Below, in pieces: positions 21,962-34,463 of a DNA stretch of 64,000 bases. Source of the DNA: Berghia stephanieae (lineage: Eukaryota > Mollusca > Gastropoda > Nudibranchia > Aeolidiidae); NCBI GenBank assembly GCA_034508935.3, contig CM067445.1:76439628-76503627 (forward strand), read 5' to 3'. The notes beneath the pieces were generated by a model that had not been told where the DNA came from, did not search any database, and saw only the letters and a list, made by a program, of their open reading frames with translations. Position numbers and translations under genes: made by a program. Position 1 is the stretch's first letter. Every line of letters begins with the position of its first letter.

Positions 21962-22270
21962 CTGTTGTGGTCTTGTGGTATGACACTCGCTTTTAGATCA
22001 GAAGGTCCTGGGTTTGGGCCTCGCTCGGCGCATAGTTGAGTCCTCGGAGAAGGCTCTTTACTCACAATCTCTCACCGTACTCGGGTGTCAAATGAGTACC
22101 TGGCCATTAACAGCGTTGTCTCTGTCCGAAAAAAATGTAATATCGCCTAACAGGCATCATGTCCCGTCTTACATGTTAAATGTTGCTGTTGGCCAGGGAC
22201 CCCTTGTAAAGCACTTTGAGCACATTTAGTGGATATAACGCTATATAAAAGCTCAATTAAAAAAAAAATT
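21962..22270 (+). mobile_element. tRNA-derived SINE, family B, copy 1
   Basis: Head TGGTCTTGTGGTATGACAC (A box) and GGTCCTGGGTTTGGGCC (B-box region). The body has CTCTCACCGTACTCGGGTG and TGAGTACCTGGCC, then CGCTATATAAAAGCTCAATT and an A-rich tail. Other copies lie at 31430-31712, 50298-50600 and 58893-59195. Confidence 0.85.
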
Positions 22271-22469
22271 AAGTGGTTCTTTCATTCATCTTGCTTTGTT
22301 GATAAAGGGGAAATCCGAAACGTCCATTTTATCTGTTTTTGTATATTAAATTGAAGTTCACATTCAATTTCACAATGTTATTGATCTCTTCGAGTTTCAA
22401 GCAGCAACATTTACATTACACCTTAACCCAATAGGAAGTTTAGTTTACCGTGACTAACACTGGTCTAAA

Positions 22470-22684
22470 TAAATAAATAAAATTCCCTTTATTCATCCCA
22501 TAGAGGAAATTTGTCTCTAGGGTCTATTCCCAGGGAAGACTGGAATAACCGCGGTGCAGCGCCGCAAATTGAGCTAGGGCGAGGTGACTTGCTCAAGGCC
22601 ACACAGCGCAGCGGCGGGTGAACGAACTCGGTACCTTTCGGGTACGAAGCAAAGACCGTACCGCTGATCCACGCTGCCCCTATG
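22470..22684 (-). mobile_element. tRNA-derived SINE, family A, copy 2 (fullest copy)
   Basis: On the minus strand the head is AGGGGCAGCGTGGATCAGCG with a second promoter-like block GTACCGAGTTCGTTCACC. The central block is CTGTGTGGCCTTGAGCAAGT and the end is GGGATGAATAAAGGGAATTT with an (ATTT)n tail. The central block resembles the conserved CORE/MIR-type segment. Confidence 0.82.
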
Positions 22685-23540
22685 CCTACCACATGAAGTA
22701 TAATAAAATGTCTAGCGTGATTGGTGATTGTGACGCTCATATGAGTATTATAATAAAGGTTACAATACGATACTAAATAGTATGTTGTAGACTATAGTCA
22801 ATAGCAACGAAAATTAGCGAAGCAAGACCTCAAAGTCAAAGACTCAAAGTCCGTGGTCCATACTCTCTCTCTCTCTCTCTCTCTCCTCTAACCAAAATCG
22901 AACGTAAACAGTAAAATCTTTCCATTGGATATACTAAATCAACTTAAACTCAAAGTAAACTGATTATTGTCGAACAGTAGCTTTACGGGGATGTGAGATT
23001 TTGAGAGTGAGAGTCAGAAGACGAAATGACTTACCTTCACAGAATACTCTTTATTCTTCGTGCTGGCTTGAACTTTGCCGAATATCATGCCATCTGAGTA
23101 AGTGAAAGTCAAAACATGACCTGACTGATGATGATTTTCACCTCGCGAGACACTTTTATGCTCATTGGAGAAGTATTTCATAAGGGCGGAGATGGAAATA
23201 AAGTTAGTGTCGCCATTTTTCTCGATTGTTTAGAGCCAGCCGGTTCGTTACCATGCGTTGCTGCGCGGGATGACGTCACGACTTTTGAAGACTATTGCAA
23301 TTAAGTATGAGGTCACACACACACACCCATGCCGGTATTGTTTGCCCCAAAGCAAAATAGCCTTATCATGCCACAATGGGCATGGCGGCGATGGTTCCTT
23401 GCATGGCACGCGTGACGCCACCACCTCTCACTCCAGTTCATATTATAAGCTTCTTGGGTGAGGCACTAGTCCTGACCCTGTTCCATTGGCACGTACGTGA
23501 GTAGGGGGCTTTAAGTATCTAAGTAGAAACATCACCATGC
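22685..23540. other. Non-coding interval with (CT)n and a CRE-like site
   Basis: Holds a (CT)n run at 22863-22885 and a TGACGTCA palindrome near 23270 in a locally GC-richer stretch. I see no supported exon here. Confidence 0.45.
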
Positions 23541-23541
23541 A

Positions 23542-23572
<31 letters not shown>

Positions 23573-24115
23573 GATCTTTATTGTCCATAAATATGGCAAT
23601 TTGTCATTTAGTTACACTTGTCATAACGTTATATGATAACTATAACATTGAACAGACACCTCTACCCATTCTCTCTCTCTTCCTCTCTTTCTTTCACGCG
23701 TGCGACATACACAACATTAACATATTCATTTCATTTTCAATTCGTTACATTCTTGGCAATTCAACACCAAATATTATCATCATTATCAATTGGTCACTTC
23801 ATCTAACATTAAACAAATTAATCAGTCAATCAGTCAACGCATCAATCCTTGGTTTTGCTGTACCATATGAAATATTCAACATTTTTATTGCTGATGGAAC
23901 GAACGTCGATTTATACTTGTTAGTTCCACATTTAATCTGACAAAAACTTCTCCCAGATGGCAAAAGACCAAATTCATGGTATAAAATGTTGTTTTTTTTA
24001 TTGTTGGTAATTGAGAATGCTTTCCTTTCTATTGCTTTTCCGTGAATTCTTTCTACTTCATCAACAGGATGGTTTATTATTTTTGATGCCTCTTTGTAAT
24101 TCTAAATCATCATAC
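23541..24115 (-). mobile_element. LINE 3' end, minus strand, with (ATT)n tail
   Basis: On the minus strand the frame reads EASKIINHPVDEVERIHGKA, then LPSGRSFCQIKCGTNKYKST and FVPSAIKMLN. This is the pattern of the C-terminal end of CR1/L2-like LINE ORF2 proteins. It then runs through a 3' UTR with GACAATAAAGATCTATT into (ATT)n (23543-23572 on the plus strand). It is strongly 5'-truncated. Confidence 0.6.
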
Positions 24116-24447
24116 AACGCTTTATGTAATATTAAGCGAAGGATAGGTCTTCAATCAACAAATCGCGAAATAAGATGAAATTAGCGGTGCACTTTTGTGT
24201 CGGAAGTAAACAAGGCCGCCGCCATTTCGATTTCCTTCAGACAAAAACATTGATACGAACGATTTTTCCGAGGATTTGAAGCAGAACTCTAAACGTTAAA
24301 GTTTGAAGTACATACCATTCATTAATACGAACAATCATACAACGTTTAATACGGAAATGAGTGAAATGTTGTCATGAAACAAATAAATATCAAAAGAATT
24401 CATCACATAGGTGTAACTGTGCGTCGCTATTCAGCGCCGCCATTTTG

Positions 24448-24481
<34 letters not shown>

Positions 24482-24650
24482 ACTTTACAAGTATGTAAGT
24501 ATTTTCTTTCTTTTTTTTTTTTTTCTTATTTCTTTTATATTTACAAATATAGCGTGTGTAAGTCATTTTCGTCTGGCACGACTTTATACTGTAAGCATGC
24601 CACGCCGCTGCTCTCAAATTATTTGATATATATATATATATTTAAAAAAT
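24116..24650. other. Non-coding interval with YY1/ETS-like motifs and poly(A)
   Basis: CGGAAGTAAACAAGG followed by GCCGCCGCCATTTCG (24218-24233) and a second GCGCCGCCATTTTG before a 30-bp A run (24448-24478). These could be promoter motifs or part of a decayed repeat. No exon seen. Confidence 0.35.
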
Positions 24651-24654
24651 CTCG

Positions 24655-26430
<1,776 letters not shown>

Positions 26431-26439
26431 AGACAACTA

Positions 26440-26990
26440 GGCATTCGGCAGCAGCTTCTAATAGTGCTCACACTACTATGTTATGACAATTGACCGATTC
26501 AGCAAATTCTTTACCACACTCGTGCACCGTCGCAAACCCACCCAGAAGCTTCATCACAACACACCTCTCTACTAGATGCTCTGCGGTTTCAGGTCCTTTC
26601 CCACATCGGGTACATGTTGAACAGGTAGAAAGTCCCCATCGATGAAGCGATTTTGCCATTAGGCAGGTTCTCGACCGAAGCCGATTTGCTACCACCCAGT
26701 GTCTTCTCTTACTGGTCGAGAAGCCTGACAACTTCTCACCTAGTTTCGAGGAGTGTATGTCCCCGCCCCCTCAATGGATTGAATTCGTCCAAACCGACTT
26801 CCATCTCGTATATGCATCTCTGTAGGGTATATGTGTACAAGGGTTGCCGGGACTTATTTCGGCTTGAAACGGGGCCGGCATCCATTATGTGCTTGAAAGG
26901 GGCATCCTGTTGTGTTTCTCTATCTGCCGGGCAACTCTTTCGAGATGTACCTGATAGGTAAGGCTGCGGTCCAACGTCATCCCTAGGGAA
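26440..26990 (-). mobile_element. Jockey-like LINE C-terminal fragment, minus strand
   Basis: The minus-strand frame carries TRWKSVWTNSI, then GFSTSKRRHWVVANRLRSRT and CTRCGKGPETAEHLVERC. This is the zinc-knuckle terminus typical of Jockey/R1-type LINE ORF2. It is the same family as the plus-strand copy at 27000-28312, placed head to head with it. Confidence 0.75.
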
Positions 26991-26999
26991 GGGAGGTGC

Positions 27000-28312
27000 A
27001 CCACAGAACAGGTCATTGCCCTTACAGGGCATATTGAAGCAGGGTTCGAGAGAAAACAGCAAACATGTGCCGTATTTATAGACCTTTCGGCGGCGTACAA
27101 TACGGTCTGGTGCAAAGGATTAATGCTCAGACTTGCAAAGGTCATAAGGTGCAAAAGACCTTGAAGTTGTTCTCTTCAATTTTAGAGGAAAGACAATTCC
27201 ACATCGCGCTGGGAGATGCTACGAGTAAATTTAGGAAATTGAACAATGGGGTCCCTCAGGGTTCAGTACTTGCGCCAATGTTGTTTAACGTTTACATAAG
27301 TGACATGCCGAACACTTCCTGAGGCTAGGATACCCGGACAACTGGGCACTCGTTACTCAAAGTAAAGTGTGGACCCGTCTTGAGAGGGTACTCAACGAGG
27401 ATGGCACCAGACTCAAATCCTACTTCGACAAGTGGTACCAGAAGATGAACACTTCAAAAACTGCGGCCACTCTCATATAAGCCGCATCCAAAATATTTAG
27501 GGGTGACACTGGACCACAGCCTTATCTATCAGATGCATCTCGAAGTTGCCTGGAAGATAGAGAAACTCAACAGTCTTCTGATGAAGCTGGCGGGATTGAC
27601 TAGGGGCACAAACAAGTGCTCCTGAGGACGCCTTGGTTCTATGGAATTCCACCGCGGATTATTGCGCTCCAGTGTGGGGTAGAAGCAGAAACGTTGAGAA
27701 GGTAGATATTTAACTTCGCAAGTCAATGCAAATAGTGTCAGGAACGCTGGCACCAACGCCTAGAGAATGGGACCCCGATAATGGCAGCAATCCAAACCCC
27801 CAATGTCTGGAGGGAGACGATTATGGTAAACTGGCTCAATAAGATCAAAAAGAGGGAATGGGGTTACCTCTCTGAAGAGCATAATGGACGATGCCCCCGT
27901 TTCGAGCTGAAATAAGTCCCAGCAACCCTTGTACGCAGCTTCCCTGACTATGAACAGAGATGCACATACGAGATGGAAGTCGGTTTGGACGAATTCAATC
28001 CCTCCAGGGGGTGGGGAAATACACTCCTCTAAACTAGGAGAGAAGTTGCCAGGCTTCTCCACCAGTAAGAGGAGACACTGGGTGGTAGCAAATCTGCTTC
28101 GGTTGGGGACCTGCCTCACGGCAAAATCGCTTCATCAATGGGGACTTTCCACCTGTCAAACATGTACCCAATGTGGACAAGAACCCGAAACCACAGAGCA
28201 TCTAGTTGAACGGTATGTTGTGACGAAGCTTTCAGATGGGTTTGCAACGGTACACGATTGCGGTAAAGACTTTGCTGTTTGGGTGGATTGTCATAAAATA
28301 ATAGTGTGAGCA
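27000..28312 (+). mobile_element. Jockey-like LINE fragment, plus strand
   Basis: RT motif A is degenerate (AVFIDLSAAYNTVW, about 27070-27110). Motif B reads NNGVPQGSVLAPMLFNVYIS (about 27243-27302). The C-terminal part ends GFSTSKRRHWVVANLLRLGT and CTQCGQEPETTEHLVERY (stop at 28309). Several frameshifts and stops lie between 27320 and 27930. Only RT-to-C-terminus remains. Confidence 0.78.
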
Positions 28313-28319
28313 CCATTAG

Positions 28320-28760
28320 AAGCTGCTGCCTTCCCCTTGTTCTTCTGCCCTGAGGGATCCAGTCCAAGACTTTCTTTGTAATAGTGAATTCATTCTTTCT
28401 AACCGTGTGTTCAATCCACCTCCATCATCTTTTTCCTATTTCCTCTCTCATCGGTTTCTGCTGTGTTCTTTTCCATTCTTCTTCGTTCTTAATCCTGTCC
28501 ATCCATTCTGAGTAGCTTATGCATGCATCTGTGTCCTCCTTATAATTCCTGCAATGGAATCCAGGTTCCACATCCATACAGTAGGATTGACATCACATTT
28601 GAGTTGAAAAATCTTAGCTTTTGTTGAAGGGAGATATCTTTAGCTCTCCAAACTCTGTTCAAAGATGTGAATCCAGCCTGTGTCTTTCCTATCCGTGATT
28701 TTACCTCTGCTTCCATGCTTCCATCTTTGTCAATTATGCTCCCAATATATAATAGCAGAA
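28320..28760 (-). mobile_element. RTE-like LINE C-terminal fragment, minus strand
   Basis: Minus-strand translation shows TQAGFTSLNRVW, SLQQKLRFFNSNVMSILLYG and WMDRIKNEE-like words. This is the post-RT region of RTE-type ORF2, broken in several places. Confidence 0.6.
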
Positions 28761-28849
28761 AGTATCTATATAAATGGTCATTGCAGAAACTCTTCAGATG
28801 CCCAAGCTAAAAAAAAAGCATTTGATTTGTCTGTCGTGTTTCTGTAACA

Positions 28850-28990
28850 ATTTTAGTTTTACGGAAGAGGTGTGAACCTTCAACAACCCCCAACCTTGAA
28901 GACCAGGTGACTCAAAAAGGGGAGTCACACACCATTAGTCGCCTTTTACAACAAGCTGGCTCGGCATAGGGCTATTGTTGCACACAAGGC
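28850..28990. repeat. Possible SINE conserved-domain relic
   Basis: Contains AGTCGCCTTTTACAACAAGC followed by GGGCTATTGTTGCACAC, a block I associate with a conserved domain in some metazoan SINEs. No tRNA head is visible. This is a resemblance from memory only. Confidence 0.3.
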
Positions 28991-29120
28991 TTTTTTTGTT
29001 TACTTCATGAGAATGATACCATCTGGTCAATGAAGCATTTCAAATCTAACTCAGCCCACTGATATAAGTAACTTTCTTTTATTAAAAACGTCATTCAGTC
29101 ACACCATCTGTATGTTATTA

Positions 29121-29834
29121 CAGTGCGAGCCACTTAATTGGAACAGCACAATTATACTGAAATTGTTCCAATTAAGCAGCATTCCAATTAACTGATTCCA
29201 CGGATGGCTTTCATAATTGGAACAACCTATCAAGACTAAATGATGTCTGCTGTGGTAATTATAACAATAGCAAAATAGAGCATCCTTTTAGTTTTCTACA
29301 CTGTTCTCCTTTGTTTTTATTTCATTTTATATATGAGCATAAAGAGAATGAATAATCCTTTCTAAAGACCTGTATAATGTACCGTACTAATGAATGTATT
29401 GCCAATTTATAGTAAACATCTATTTCCCAAAAACAGGCCAAATGAATCAAAGACATGTGAAGACATGTGAATCCTATTTCACTATAACACACATCGCAAT
29501 ACTAATCAATGCAACATTAACAGCAAATAAACCACTGCATCATTATCCGAGATTTTATTAATCACTTCTTGTCCTCCAAGACAGTCAAAGGGTAGAGTAT
29601 ATCATACTATCATATAAAAGGGTATGGGTGGTGATAGGCTTAATATCATATAGAATGATTCCGTTTTTATAATCTTATTTTTGATTTCTCAGAAAGAAAA
29701 GAAAATTCAACACATTCCGATTAACCAGTAGAAATTATATATCAAAAATCCTGTCACCAACAGAAGTTTCAATTAAGCAGCTGTTACTCTAAAGTGATGT
29801 TCCAATTACTTGCTTCAACTATATTGCTGACGGT
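29121..29834. mobile_element. pogo/Tigger-like MITE (decayed)
   Basis: Left end CAGTGCGAGCCACTTAATTG; right end (reverse complement) CAGCAATATAGTTGAAGC, then AAGTAATTGGAACA. Both ends contain repeated TTGGAACA/TTCCAATTAAGCAGC words, and there is no ORF inside. The ends have diverged, and a TA target duplication is not clear at either end. Confidence 0.55.
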
Positions 29835-30069
29835 AACCATTAAAAGAAATTTTCAGTTCTCATTGCACAAGCCAATAGGTTACCATCATGTCAGAGCCAA
29901 GGTGGTAACTAGTTGTGATGTCCAGTTGAGTGTAATGATTAATAACTGCTCTACAACAAGTTCTTAACATCTGAGAAGCAGTGGCGCAACAATTACAGGC
30001 CAGGATCATAAACATTTGCTTACTGTTGGCTTAGGCAAGGCATATTTTTTGAAATTTTGGATCTGATAT
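29835..30069. other. Unassigned, with a short inverted repeat
   Basis: TTGGATCTGATATCA (from 30057) pairs imperfectly with TGATATCGGATCCAA about 20 bp downstream. No gene is seen. Confidence 0.4.
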
Positions 30070-30428
30070 CACTAAGTATACTACTTATTGATATCGGATC
30101 CAAGACAAGGATATGAACGAGGAAGTGTTGGCGAAGATGAGAAAGGGAAGAATGTTGATCAGTACCATCAGAAAGAGGTAGTTACAGTTTCTGGGACATG
30201 TGCCAAGAAGAGACAGAATAGAAAAGTTGGTAACATCTGGGATGATCGAAGGAAAGAGAGCTAGAAGAAGACAAAGAATGACATATCTAAATAACCTAAG
30301 AATGGCCAAAAGTGAATTTAAAAGGAATGCAGATTTCATGCGCACCACACAGAGGATTGTGATTCGTGGAGACACTGACCGGCAACTTGCTCAAGAGTAC
30401 AAGCCACGATTGATGATGATCAGTAAGT
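30070..30428 (+). mobile_element. RTE-like LINE 3' end
   Basis: Reads GHVPRRDRIEKLVTSGMIEG, KRARRRQRMTYLNNL and DRQLAQEYKPRL, then (TGA)n and a stop. It is the homologous C-terminus of the RTE copy ending at 37665, and the trinucleotide tail fits RTE elements. Confidence 0.65.
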
Positions 30429-30982
30429 AGAGACCTGTTATATCAAGAAAATTGCTTTTAAAAAAAGGCGAATGTATTATAGTTAGTGTTTACTATCTCA
30501 TCAATGATGTGGAGCGAAAGGAAAATGTTTTTTTCAAATGGGAGTAGAATATTTGAGTTTGATTTCGTGTTTGACAGGTTCCATCTAGACAACATCAAGT
30601 CTTATAGCAGGCTCATTATGGCAGGCTCAAAACTCTTCTTCAGCCAACTATGAAAACAGTTAAACGTTTATTTGTTGTTTTTTTTTTAACTGTTTCTAGT
30701 ATTGTCTGAAGAAGGGTTTTGAGCATGTAACTTTCCATGTTTGGTATTTTATCCATTTTTGAAGTTGTCATACATATTTTTGTACATCAATATTTTTACA
30801 GTCATACCTTCTAGCATACTAGCATTCACTTCACGTAAATGTAACATATTTTCCAAATCCACAGGCATGAAAGAGTCAATAACTGTGAGAGTGACAAGAG
30901 TACTAGCAGAAGCAGCTCCCCTCAAGAAAACAAAGGCAAGGGATCTAGAAATAAAGTTGCGAGCTCTGAAGTGATCATCAAC

Positions 30983-33093
30983 ATGTCAGCATCCTCCAAA
31001 AAGAAGCGAGTTCTTATAGTTGGTGCAGGAGCCGCTGGCACTGCTGCTGCTTATTCTCTTGGACTAGAGAAGAAGTTTGAGGTTCAGTTGTGGGAGAAAA
31101 ATTCATGGGCAGGAGGTGTGGCTACCTCTGAAGATATTTCAGGTTGGTCAAGAGAAATTTTGACCTCAGGAGGTGATCATTGGGGTTGGGTTAGTTGTTA
31201 TTTGTTTAAATGCAGAATCAAAAGAAAATTATATTTTCTTCCTTGTAAAATTTCAGCACCATCAATGTTCACAATATTAAACACTATTTTTTTTTTAAGA
31301 CGGCAACTCATCAGGGGAAATTTTGCTTAAGGGTCTATCTCTGATGCTTGCATCATAGCAATTTGAGCAATAGGGTCTAGATTTCTGGCTCAAGGAAAAG
31401 AAGAGATTCCAAGAGTGAGGCACGAAGCCTTATTCTTTTGACCTTCCTTGGATTGGAATGTCCTGGGTTCGAGCCTTGCTCAGAATAAAGTTGAGTCCTT
31501 GGAAAAGGCTCTTTACTCACATTCTCTCACCGTACTCAGGTGTAAATGAGTACCCGGTCATTAACAGCGTTGTTTCTGTCTTAAAAAATTTGTAATTTCG
31601 CCTCACAGGTGTCATGTCTCGTTCTACATGTTACTTGTTGCTGTTGGTCAGGGACCCTTTGTAAAGCATTTTGAGCACATTTAGTAGATATTGCGCTATA
31701 TAAAAGCTCACGTTATGTTACCCATGATATGTTATTGTTATTAGTTCTGAATCTTTCTTTTATTATTTCAGGACCAGGGAAGCTTTTCATCAATGATGGT
31801 GTTCAAGGAGGGAGCCCAACGTACAGAAATACAATTAATCTCATGTCGAAATTTGGATTGACAACCTCTCCTGTTCATATGATGATTTCTTTTGGAAAAG
31901 GTTCAAGTGCATGGACAAATTACACAAAAACGGAACTTGCGTGTAATTTGAAAGATGAAATCAAACGATTTGGCAAGACATTAAAATGGATCAACAGATT
32001 TGAGTTCTTTTTTATTTTCATTCCAATCTACAAAGTTTTGAAATGGTTTGGATATTCTGACGATTTTTCATATAAAATGGTATTTCCACTCACAGCCTTG
32101 TTCTTTGGTACAGGAAATCAAACCCCAAATGTTTCTGCAGCTATCGTAGCAAGGGTCTTTCTAGACGATGATTTGCGATTATTTGATTATGATGACGAAC
32201 GCCTGCTCAGTCAGACCCCAGAAATGTTTGCCTTTCCCAATCTTCATGATATGTATGAGAAAATGATTAAGGATTCAAATATTGACTATCATCCAAACAG
32301 AGGGGTGAAAACTGTGAACAGGTGTGGTGGAAAAGTACGAGTCATTGATGAAAATGATAAAGAAGAAGTCTTTCATGAAATCATATTTGCATGTAATGCC
32401 GAAACAGTTTTAAAAGTTTTAAAAAACCCAACTTATTTTGAACGCAAAGCTTTAGGCAATGTAAAGTACTACAATGATGTCACTATAAGTCATGAAGACG
32501 ATGCATATATGGAGAAACATTATGAACTTCACAAAGAAAAAGATCAATACTTCATTCGGACAGATCCAAATGATCCATCTAAATTAGAAATGTCTTTTAA
32601 TTTATCCAATTACCAACCACAGCTTAAGACTTCTGATAGAAATATTTACCAGACCATATTTCTAGATGATGAAACCAAAGATATCTGGACAATTGACGAA
32701 ATTGACAAAAGCAAAATATTATTAGAGAGATGGTGGCGTCAGTTTTCTCATACTTGGCATCATTTTGCCTTTACAGTTCCTTTAATGCGTTGCCTCCAAG
32801 GCAAGAAACACACATGGTACTGTGGATCTTACACACTGATTAATACTCATGAAATTGCTATTATCTCAGGATTTGCTGCAGCTTGTAGACTTGGTGCTAA
32901 GTATCCATTTCCAGAAGACAAACTGGCAAGAATGCAGTTTGAACAGTACATGCTTATGATTCACGGGAAGCCACGAGTGTACGGATGTAATGCTTTGACC
33001 TTGAAATCAATATTTCTCACACCTGTGATGCTCATTTTTGTTGCATTGTCTTTGTTTATTGGGTTCATCATAAAATGTTTGGGTAAGAATTAA
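30983..33093 (+). CDS. FAD-dependent amine oxidase-like oxidoreductase (two exons), membrane-anchored
   Basis: CDS 30983-31142 joined to 31772-33093, 493 residues from MSASSKKK. The intron (31143-31771) is phase 1 with GT/AG ends (CAG|GTTGGT; TTATTTCAG|GA). Residues 9-27 carry the Rossmann dinucleotide motif VLIVGAGAAGTAAAYSL. An acidic strand end and AGGVATSEDISG follow, as in the NAD(P)/FAD-binding amine oxidase/desaturase family (COG2907-like). Near the C-terminus TWYCGSYTLINTHEIAIISG fits the second FAD-contact motif, and a hydrophobic helix (TPVMLIFVALSLFIGFII) with KCLGKN ends the protein. It probably oxidises or desaturates a lipid or amine at a membrane, but the substrate is unknown. 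The frame stays open upstream to a possible acceptor at 30864 (ser-rich SDKSTSRSSSPQENKGKG), so an N-terminal exon may exist outside what I can see. Confidence 0.88.
31143..31771 (+). other. Intron of the oxidoreductase gene
   Basis: 629 bp, GT-AG, phase 1. It contains SINE family B copy 2. The protein joins smoothly across it (ATSEDIS-G-PGKLFINDG). Confidence 0.85.
31430..31712 (+). mobile_element. tRNA-derived SINE, family B, copy 2
   Basis: The head is degenerate (CCTGGGTTCGAGCCTTGCTC retained). The body has TCTCACCGTACTCAGGTG and ends GCGCTATATAAAAGCTCA. It lies inside the intron in the sense orientation. Confidence 0.82.
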
Positions 33094-34249
33094 GTTAAAC
33101 TGTAACCAAGAAGCCTTGCAATTTGCTCATCTATTATTTGAGAAGGCTTTCATGAAGAAATTTGTATTTAAAAGGCATATTGCATTTACATGCTGGCCAG
33201 GATAATTCCTCTCCCTTTTCCTGTCACTGCCATTCTTATTTCTTTGGGGGTTTTTCTCCTCAGTGATGGGTTTTTTATAAAATAATTTGTTCAGGATAAG
33301 AATCAAGCTACTTTTCAACAGATGAGGCTTTTGCCTGTTCGATTTTCAGGACTTAATAACGCCTATGATGTAGGACTAGCAAGTCATAAAAGCTTCCAGA
33401 CTATTTTTTAAAAGTAAATTAAACTGTTTTGTGACTGTTTGATTTTGGTTACACGGCCCTTTAAAAAGCATGGGCTTAATTCACTTTGTAGGGAAAAATA
33501 AACAAAAGGAAACAGTTTCTCAATTTTTGTTTTTCAGTTGACATATAACACTCTCGAGTTGATATGGAAATTGCTTCACAGTTGTCATTTAAAAAAAAAA
33601 AAGAAAATATTGAGAAATTGAATTTTAAGGAAAAGGATCCTTAATCAGGGGAAAGAGTATAATTATAATCTTTCTTTCTTTCTTTAGTATAGTTGAAAAT
33701 TTGAATGTCAGATGATGATTATAATGTAATCAACATCCATTCCCCAGCTGATCTTGTGGGAGAAAGAGGGATTCTTCACTGGTCCACTCTTGCCATATCC
33801 ACATCGTAGGCCCATTCTTGTCATTTTATGATTGATTGTGCTCTTCTATTGTTGATTTGTTCGTTTTTTTTTTGTTTTTTTTTTTTAATTTAATGTGTAC
33901 AGATTTCTTTCCTTGACTTCACCTTGAATGAGGCAATGTTATTTTTTTCCTATACCCCGTCTAGGATCTCTTCAGTTTCAATTCAAACGTACATTTTAAA
34001 AAAATGCTAAACTGTAAAGTTAAACTACATTTGTTGTTTTTGTTAAAACCATAGAGATATTTTCTGGGATACTCAAAGGTCGTATTGCAAAATTTATTGT
34101 AGCAAACTTTACATGGACAATGGGCCTCTGTCAATCAGCGAGTTTTTTTGGGTTTTTTTGCCTCTGTTGATGTAGGAGAGAAGGGGGTAGGGGGTTGATT
34201 GGTGGATATAAAGTATTCTCAGAAAGTAAAGGTCCGAGAAGCCTGGGTT
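33094..34249 (+). other. 3' flank / probable 3' UTR of the oxidoreductase gene
   Basis: AT-rich and non-coding. Several AATAAA-like words (for example near 33497) could serve as polyadenylation signals, but none is decisive. No repeat was recognised. Confidence 0.4.
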
Positions 34250-34463
34250 GATCTCAGTTTCTTTAGTGTGAAATGGGCGATAGAAATTGCTTGGTACCCT
34301 TTGGACAGAATATTAATCTATCACAAAGTACTTATCCGACAGACCCAGCTACTTAATCATTGCTGGGTGAACAGCATGAGGATCATAAAAAATATTGACC
34401 TCCATCCAAGGGCCGATCACAGTCTCACGTGAAGCGAGTGCTCTCAACTGAGCTATGGAGACC
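34250..34463 (-). mobile_element. tRNA-derived SINE, family C, copy 1
   Basis: On the minus strand it starts GGGGTCTCCATAGCTCAGTT (tRNA-like A box) and passes through AAGTACTTTGTGATAGATTA and CAAAGGGTACCAAGCAATTT. Related copies lie at 49436-49700 and 55690-55855. Confidence 0.72.
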
